Shown here: piece by piece, positions 58,963 through 64,000 of the stretch
How positions within the stretch are numbered: the stretch's first letter is position 1
Layout of the letters: each line of letters starts with the position of its first letter
Source of the DNA: Ochotona curzoniae
Lineage: Eukaryota > Chordata > Mammalia > Lagomorpha > Ochotonidae
Length of the DNA stretch: 64,000 bases
Direction of reading: 5' to 3'
Assembly: GCF_017591425.1 (NCBI RefSeq)
Contig: NW_024465797.1
Location: 124,001-188,000, forward strand
Translations under genes and position numbers: made by a program
The notes under the pieces: generated by a model
The model's database searches: none
Seen by the model: only the letters and a program-made list of their open reading frames with translations
Told to the model about the DNA's origin: nothing

Positions 58963-58963
58963 T
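58887..58963. repeat. (TTTA)n microsatellite grown from a SINE tail
   Basis: About 18 TTTA tetramers with one TTTTACTA interruption, directly joined to the 3' end of the minus-strand SINE. Confidence 0.95.
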
Positions 58964-59257
58964 ATTGAAAAGTTAGATATACAGAGAGGAGGACAGACAG
59001 AGACCTTTTGTCCATTGATTCACTGCCCAAGTGGCCAAAGCTGAGCTGATCCGAAGCCAGAAGCCTGGACTCAGAAGCCTGAGTCTCCCAAATTGATGCA
59101 ATGTCTGAAGGCTTGGGCCACCCTCAACTGTTTTCCCAGGCCACAAGCAGGGAACTAGATGGGAAGCAGAGCTGCAGGGATTAGAACCCTTGTCAATATG
59201 GGATCCTAGCATGTCCAAGGCAAGGACTTCAGCAGCTAGGCTACTGTAACGGGTTCC
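58964..59257 (-). mobile_element. CSINE, full length
   Basis: GAAAAGTTAGATATACAGAG, CTGATCCGAAGCCAGAAGCC, AGGCCACAAGCAGGGAACTA, CAATATGGGATCCTAGCATG, GCAGCTAGGCTACTGTAACG. Its tail is the (TTTA)n tract to the left. Confidence 0.92.
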
Positions 59258-59264
59258 AAGTGAA

Positions 59265-59520
59265 TTAATGTTTCAAGAAGTGGAATATCTGTGACACAAA
59301 GTAGACCCAGTTTTAGTTTTTGAGGAGCGTACCCATCCTGTGTTCCTTAATGGTTACACTAAGTTGCATTCCCACCAACACGTGATTGGGGTACCTTTTT
59401 CTACAGTGTTCACAGTATTTTATTTCTCACTACACCATGAATATAGTAATCTACCTTGTCTCCTCGCTTTATGATCTTTGTCATGAATCCCACTTTGATA
59501 TTAATATCTCCACTTCTAAG
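59265..59520 (-). mobile_element. L1 3' region fragment
   Basis: CCTTAATGGTTACACTAAGT, GCATTCCCACCAACACGTGA and TGGGGTACCTTTTTCTACAG are the reverse-complement L1 3' end. It covers a region also present near 57070-57110, so it is either a second L1 or a duplicated part. Confidence 0.65.
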
Positions 59521-59641
59521 AGTAATACTGAGAATGAATTAATATTTACATATGAAGTGAGTATGGGAAATTTACAAATTGTTCATATTACAGATACATA
59601 CACTGACATTTTTTTTTCTAAAGAAATAAATATATTAGAGT

Positions 59642-59945
59642 TCTATGCAATGGCTCAAGAGTTACATTCTCACCTTGCAATTGCAAGGTGTATTTAATGT
59701 CCTGGAAAGTCCCCTGCCCTTCCAACTCCATGCTTGTGGCCTGGGAAAGCAGTAGAAGATGTCCCAAAGCCTTGGGACCCTGTTCCCACATGGGACACCT
59801 GAAAGAAGCCAATGGCTCCTGGCTTCATCCAATTAGATCCAGCCATTAGGGCCATTAGGGCCAGTGATCCAGTAGATGGAAATCTTTCTCTGTCTCTCCT
59901 CTTTGTCTGATTTGCCTTTCCAATAAAAATAAATTTAAAAAATAA
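59642..59945 (+). mobile_element. CSINE, 5' part altered
   Basis: TGCTTGTGGCCTGGGAAAGC, GATGTCCCAAAGCCTTGGGA, GATCCAGTAGATGGAAATCT, TTTGCCTTTCCAATAAAAAT. The head (TCTCACCTTGCAATTGCAAG) is fused to an abnormal sequence where CCCATATGGG and the B box should be. Confidence 0.85.
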
Positions 59946-60326
59946 AAGTAAGATATGTATTAGTGGTTCTTGATCACTCTAGTAATACACAGACCAGTGG
60001 GGCTTCTTGGTCAGCAAGGGCACTAAGCCCCTCCCACTAAAAGCAGGACTGGGAGGGGCTTGAGGAGCTGGGGTCATTGTAAGGATCAGAAGGCAGCCAG
60101 TGTCACTTGTGCCTCACAAAGGTGGACGTGTCACCCAGTGCCTGGACCCACTCACATCAGTCCCGGGGCATGGAAGCTGGTCAAGGCAGAGGTGGAGACA
60201 CTCAGAAGCCTTAGCCCCATTTCCTCTGTGTCTCTAATGTAAAATGATCACATCCTTGCTTAACAGTAAGGGTCCCTGGCCATGAGTGGACCACAACCAT
60301 TTAGTGAGTCTCGTGTTCACCCCATG
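59946..60326. other. Unique, relatively GC-rich DNA
   Basis: 60000-60250 is richer in GC than its surroundings. The 60-codon frame at 60060-60242 is not recognised. Confidence 0.4.
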
Positions 60327-60332
60327 ATGTCC
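60327..60332. repeat. TSD of solo LTR B (left)
   Basis: ATGTCC, identical to 60716-60721. Confidence 0.8.
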
Positions 60333-60715
60333 TGTAGGAGCACATTGGGACCCTAGAAGGTCAATGAGCACTGGATTACAGTTGACTGAACAATATTTGT
60401 ATGATAGTATGATAGCAATTGAATGGATACCTATTGTATTCCTGTTTAGTTATCATTTGTGTAAAAACAGTTGAGTGGACAGCATGTGAATAAGAACACT
60501 TGGTAGAATATACAAGAAAAAAGGAGTTCCAAACAAAAGCATAGATACAGTTGATAGGTTTGTTGATAAGCTTAATACTTTCTCCCTTATCCCATATGAC
60601 CCTCAGTGTATGAAGTCTGATGCCACTAATAAACTTCGGTTTTGACCATCAGTCAGAGTCCACGAGAGTTAATATCAGCTCCATGCACCAAGTCCATCAC
60701 TGTGGGACAGCGACA
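60333..60715 (+). mobile_element. Solo LTR B of an endogenous retrovirus (same family as LTR A)
   Basis: 383 bases beginning TGTAGGAGCACATTGG and ending GGGACAGCGACA. Blocks shared with the reverse complement of 49203-49579 include AACAGTTGAGTGGACAGCAT, GTCTGATGCCACTAATAAA and TGCACCAAGTCCATC. The polyadenylation signal AATAAA is at 60628-60633. The exact 6-bp TSD at both ends marks a complete solo LTR. Any nearby ORF crossing it (60642-60890) is not viral coding sequence. Confidence 0.9.
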
Positions 60716-60721
60716 ATGTCC
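60716..60721. repeat. TSD of solo LTR B (right)
   Basis: ATGTCC. Confidence 0.8.
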
Positions 60722-61780
60722 TGTAGGGTGGAACTCCAACACGTATGTCTGTGCCTCCAACTTAAAGCCTAGACTTGATGTGATTTGTGATCCTCAGCCC
60801 CATAGCAGCACGTACCATAGCACACACACCTGCCTGAAGCAACCAGAGTATCTTGGCTCCAAACTGCATCACAGTGGAGGAGATGACTAACAACTCCGCT
60901 GGACCAGTGAGGTCATGCTCTTGCATAGTATGCTGCTGGTCTAGACTCCACAAAGTCAAGTCTCCCTTGTTTCATTAGAAGAGGGAGGGGGAGTTAGTGA
61001 ATGCAGATAGAGCCCTGGTAAGCCAGGTGTGTCTTCCACAGGAGCTGTCCTCATTCTCCTGAATGAAAAGCCCCTCAGCATTCGCTTGTGCAGGTACTCT
61101 TAATGGCTGAACAAGAGGACCAGGCCCTTAGGCAAGGCTGTGTCTAAAGAAAGGTGCAAAGTTAGCATGCAACATTTTCTGCCAGTTGGTGGTAGGGAGA
61201 TGTTAGCCAATCTGCTTCTCTGCACATTGTGTCTTGCTTTGGGAATGGGGTTAGAACAGCTGCCCCAGCATGGGTGCTGTCACTGATAGAAGGCAGAGCT
61301 CATGCATAGTAGTCATTGGCCTGGGGAGTGCTGTTCTCAGGGTTCCCTCTGTGTAGCTGGAAAGAAAAGAAGGAAGGCATGGAATAGTTCATAAAAAGGA
61401 ACTCAAAAGTGAGCAGTTCTTCCAGGCAAGAGTGACTACTCTTGTATTCAGCCATCGAACTCTAGAATTTCCAAATAGCTCAGGGGTCACTCATGTAGGA
61501 AAACATGGGCCCTGCAGGGCCATCATCATCCTCCCTAGAATTCAGGAATACATCCTGGTCTGCATAATCATGTTGTTAATAAGTTCACCAAATCTTGATG
61601 CCAGAGTTCAGGTGTCCTTTGTATCACTTTTCTCCCACCCTGGGCTTATATGTACCATGGGGCACGGTCCCAAAGAACTCAGCACAGGCGGTGGTACCCC
61701 CACCATTCTTACAAACACTTTGAGAGGTCTTATTCAATTGTAACCATAGACTTCACATTGCTGTGAAAGGCAGAATTACA
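60722..61780. other. Unidentified, moderately GC-rich DNA
   Basis: No known repeat or exon recognised. The 103-codon frame at 61432-61743 is unsupported. Confidence 0.4.
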
Positions 61781-61842
61781 TGGTCAGTAAATGTTGAGGC
61801 TCTCATTTTCATTTGAGAGAGTAAACAGAGATGGAAGCAATC

Positions 61843-61885
61843 TCTCTCTCTCTCTCTTTCTCTCTCTCACGCACACACACACACA
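61843..61885. repeat. (TC)n(CA)n compound microsatellite
   Basis: TC tract with one TTTC interruption passes into a CACACACA tract. Confidence 0.95.
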
Positions 61886-61914
61886 TCTCTGTCACTGGGA
61901 AGCAGCAATAATCA

Positions 61915-62070
61915 TTCAAATAGTTGGCTTCCTGCCACCAATGTGTGAGATCTGGATTGAGCTTCAAGTCAGCTAAGTCTCAACCATTGCGGGCACTGGG
62001 GAATGAGCCAATGGATAAGACCTCTTGCTCTACTTATATATCTCTTTATATATCTCTTTGTATCTTAACA
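61915..62070 (+). mobile_element. CSINE 3'-half fragment, older subfamily
   Basis: AATGTGTGAGATCTGGATTG, CTCAACCATTGCGGGCACTG, GGGAATGAGCCAATGGATAA and CTCTTGCTCTACTTATATAT match the 3' half. The expected A tail is degraded. Confidence 0.6.
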
Positions 62071-62654
62071 AAATAATAATGGAAATTGTATATTATGAAA
62101 ACTTACATAGCTTTTAAATATTTTAGGTACCCAAGTAAACTTATCTTCCAATTCTACTTGTCTACAAGCTTTCTAAAGTTCCCTCATATATACAATACAT
62201 TGCATTCGACACAATCCAGGCTGTTCCTACCCACGTGTATCTAGAGGCTGACTAACACACACACCAGCAGGGGCCAGTTAAACTGTAGTAGGAGTACAGG
62301 TAACTCACTGAAAGACTATACTCTTGTAATAACATGGGGATTATCAGTGCGGAGAAGGGGAAGTGGAAGGGAAGTGAAATCCCTGAACCTGTGGAACTAT
62401 ATCATTAAAATCTAATTACTTTAAAAAAGAATGAATCATTCACAATTTTACTGAAAATGGTAGGAGGGAAAATAAAACAATGTCTTAATCTAAAAGCTTT
62501 TATGAAACAACAAAGGAAAAATAAAAGAACATCAACTGTCTATGAGGGCCGAGATTATGGAACTATGAGTAAATACTATAGGCTATCTAAACGAGTAACA
62601 GCTGAAAAGGAAGGAGGCATATTTACAGCATTTAAGATGCTAATCAGAGCGCAC
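62071..62654. other. Unique AT-rich non-coding DNA
   Basis: 62330-62400 (GGATTATCAGTGCGGAGAAG, GGGGAAGTGGAAGGGAAG) faintly resembles an L1 3' end. The lysine-rich 66-codon frame at 62457-62657 is not recognised. Confidence 0.4.
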
Positions 62655-62761
62655 TAATTCTACATTGGAGCACCCAGGTTCAAAGCCAATCTCTGGCTAC
62701 TGACCCCAGCTCCTTGATTACTCAGCCCTCAAGAGGCAAGAGAAAGGGCTCACATCAGTAG
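62655..62761 (+). mobile_element. Left part of an older CSINE split by another SINE
   Basis: GGAGCACCCAGGTTCAAAGC, CTACTGACCCCAGCTCCTTG and CAAGAGGCAAGAGAAAGGGC are a decayed SINE 5' half. It ends with the TSD CTCACATCAGTAG (62749-62761). Confidence 0.65.
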
Positions 62762-63125
62762 TTTTTTGTTTTGTGTGTGTGTGTGTGTATGTGTGTTTTA
62801 TTCTTTGTTTTTTTTTAAAGGTTTTTAATTTTTAATGGAATGTCAGAGTCACAGAGAGAAGGAGGTACAGAAAGATCTTTAGTGTGCTAATTCACTCCTC
62901 ATGTGGCCTCAATGGCCAGGGCTAAGCTGATCCAAAGCCCAGGAGCTTTTTCCAGGTCTTCCATTCAGGTGCAGGGTCCTAAGGCTTTGGGTTGTCCTTA
63001 AATGCTTGCCCAGACAAAGCAGGGAGCTGGATGGGAAGCAGAGCACCTGGGGCATGAATTGGAACCCATATGAAATCCTGGCGCATTCAAGGTCAGGCCT
63101 TTAGCCGTTAGGCTACCGTGCTGAG
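62762..63125 (-). mobile_element. CSINE inserted in the older SINE
   Basis: Begins with a T-rich, TG-repeat-bearing reversed tail, then TTTTTAATTTTTAATGGAAT, CAATGGCCAGGGCTAAGCTG, AGGTGCAGGGTCCTAAGGCT, CCCATATGAAATCCTGGCGC, TTTAGCCGTTAGGCTACCGT. Flanked by CTCACATCAGTAG and CTTACATTAGTAG (11 of 13 identical). Confidence 0.9.
62774..62799. repeat. (TG)n tract in the SINE tail
   Basis: TG repeat with one TA interruption inside the T-rich reversed A tail. Confidence 0.9.
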
Positions 63126-63138
63126 CTTACATTAGTAG

Positions 63139-63290
63139 GTTCTGAACACCCATATGCGAGTCCTGGCTGCTGGCTTCAACTCAGCCAAGCCACTTCAAGC
63201 ATTTGATGAGTGAGCCAGGCTAGAAGATTTCTCCTAGTGTGTTTTTCCTCTTCCTTTCTCTGGCTCACAAATAAAAATAGAATATCTAAT
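63139..63290 (+). mobile_element. Right part of the split older CSINE
   Basis: GAACACCCATATGCGAGTCC, GGCTGCTGGCTTCAACTCAG, TTTGATGAGTGAGCCAGGCT and GGCTCACAAATAAAAATAGA continue the element interrupted at 62761. Confidence 0.7.
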
Positions 63291-63684
63291 AATAAAAAAT
63301 AAAAATATAAGCATAAATAAAGACAAATAGTAAAGAATAGAAATGATATCTATACAAACACTAATGAAAAGTAACTCAAATATCTATATCAATAATTATC
63401 AAAAGGCACTTATGCCAAAAATTATCACCAGATATGAAGAGGCTCATATTTAATAAAAATCATCAACTCACAAAGAATTTCAACAGTTCTATATATGTTT
63501 GCATCTAATAACATCATCTCAAAGTAAAAAAAAAAAAAAGATATTTACATAGCTAAAGGAGAAATACACTTGCCTATATATGGCAGATTTTAATATAATC
63601 TCAGTAACTGATCAATTAAGTGAACACATTTTCAAGGTAAGAATATAGAAAAATATAACTGTACTAGTAACACTGTGGAATACC
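63291..63684. other. AT-rich unique DNA
   Basis: Includes a 13-15 nt A run near 63526-63539. Nothing recognised. Confidence 0.4.
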
Positions 63685-63855
63685 AGGATAAGCCATGGCC
63701 TGTAACACCAGCTATCAATATGGGTACTTTTCAATTTCGGTTGCTCCACTTCCAATCTAGCTACCTACAAATGTGCTTGGGAAACCAGAAAAGATGAATC
63801 AGCTGCTTGGACCCTTCACCCACATAGGACACCCAATTGGAGCTTCTTGCTATAA
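63685..63855 (+). mobile_element. CSINE 5' half, decayed
   Basis: CATGGCCTGTAACACCAGCT, CGGTTGCTCCACTTCCAATC, GTGCTTGGGAAACCAGAAAA, CACCCACATAGGACACCCAA. The 3' half is missing. Confidence 0.75.
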
Positions 63856-63917
63856 TAAGAAACTTTCCTATATAGAAACAAACATACAAGTCACAGTGCC
63901 TTACAATTTAGAACTAT

Positions 63918-64000
63918 TTGTTTTAAGATTTATATTTATTAAAAAGGAATATCAGACCATGGAGAGAAGGAGAGGCAAAATCTTCCATCTGATGATTCTG
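63918..64000 (-). mobile_element. CSINE, cut by the window end
   Basis: AAGATTTATATTTATTAAAA, GAGAGAAGGAGAGGCAAAAT and CTTCCATCTGATGATTCTG are the reversed 3' end. The rest lies outside the window. Confidence 0.8.

Noticed and set aside
59965..60045. MER5-like DNA transposon end (AGTGGTTCTTGATCACTCTA)
   Set aside because: Similarity is limited to a few short motifs and no terminal inverted repeat was found.
49203..60715. Single provirus bounded by the two LTRs
   Set aside because: The LTRs face opposite ways and each has its own TSD. No gag, pro, pol or env similarity was noticed between them.
1..64000. CRISPR array, operon or prokaryotic feature
   Set aside because: Repeat content, A-tailed SINEs with TSDs and CpG depletion show mammalian nuclear DNA. 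Recurrent motifs are dispersed retroposons, not spaced direct repeats.

Overview
This window looks like non-coding nuclear DNA from a lagomorph, and more likely a pika (Ochotona) than a rabbit. The main evidence is about 45 full, partial or fragmentary copies of one tRNA-derived SINE, the lagomorph C-repeat (CSINE). Its landmarks recur on both strands: an A-box region like TGGCCTAGTGG, then CCCATATGGG, a B-box region GGTTCTAATCC, GGGAAAGCAGTCGAGGATGG, GACCCTGCACCC, GGAGTGAATCATCGGA, a CT-rich stretch with CTGTATATCT, and an A-rich tail built on AATAAA. The youngest copies carry the ATCATCGGA / GAAGATCTTCC version, which I associate with pika. Many decayed copies keep a more rabbit-like form (GTGAACCA, CTTTCAAATAAATAAA). 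The species call is from memory of these families and was not tested against a database. No protein-coding gene, tRNA, rRNA or structural RNA gene could be supported. The open frames are short, overlap one another, and mostly fall inside SINEs or LINEs. The window is therefore intergenic or part of a large intron.

Layout. 0-6 kb: unique AT-rich DNA with SINEs, including a head-to-tail SINE dimer at 2.7-3.2 kb. 6.5-7.9 kb: an old L1 interrupted by a second, 5'-truncated L1, then a SINE. 8-20 kb: mostly unique, with an L1 ORF1-region fragment (10.6 kb), L1 3' end (11.5 kb), MIRs (14.5, 17.9, 18.7 kb) and an L2 piece (17.1-17.8 kb). 20.5-23.3 kb: minus-strand L1 with SINEs. 24-28.6 kb: decayed SINEs and MIRs, ending in a SINE with a 45-nt A tail. 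28.7-30.1 kb: a degenerate tandem array, possibly a relic L1 5' UTR. 32.2-37.3 kb: the youngest SINEs, three of them with perfect 15-19 bp target-site duplications (TSDs), plus a SINE-in-SINE nest. 38-48 kb: decayed SINEs in unique sequence, with two stretches that look like possible conserved non-coding DNA. 49.2-49.6 kb and 60.3-60.7 kb: two solo LTRs of the same endogenous-retrovirus family, in opposite orientation, each bounded by TG...CA ends and an exact 6-bp TSD. 51.5-57 kb: LTR-like DNA, L2, MIR, SINEs and minus-strand L1. 58-64 kb: microsatellites, more SINEs, another SINE-in-SINE nest, and a SINE cut by the window end.

There is no operon or pathway to reconstruct. What the window records is layered retrotransposition: MIR and L2 oldest, then L1 and rabbit-like CSINE, then pika-type CSINE and the LTRs.
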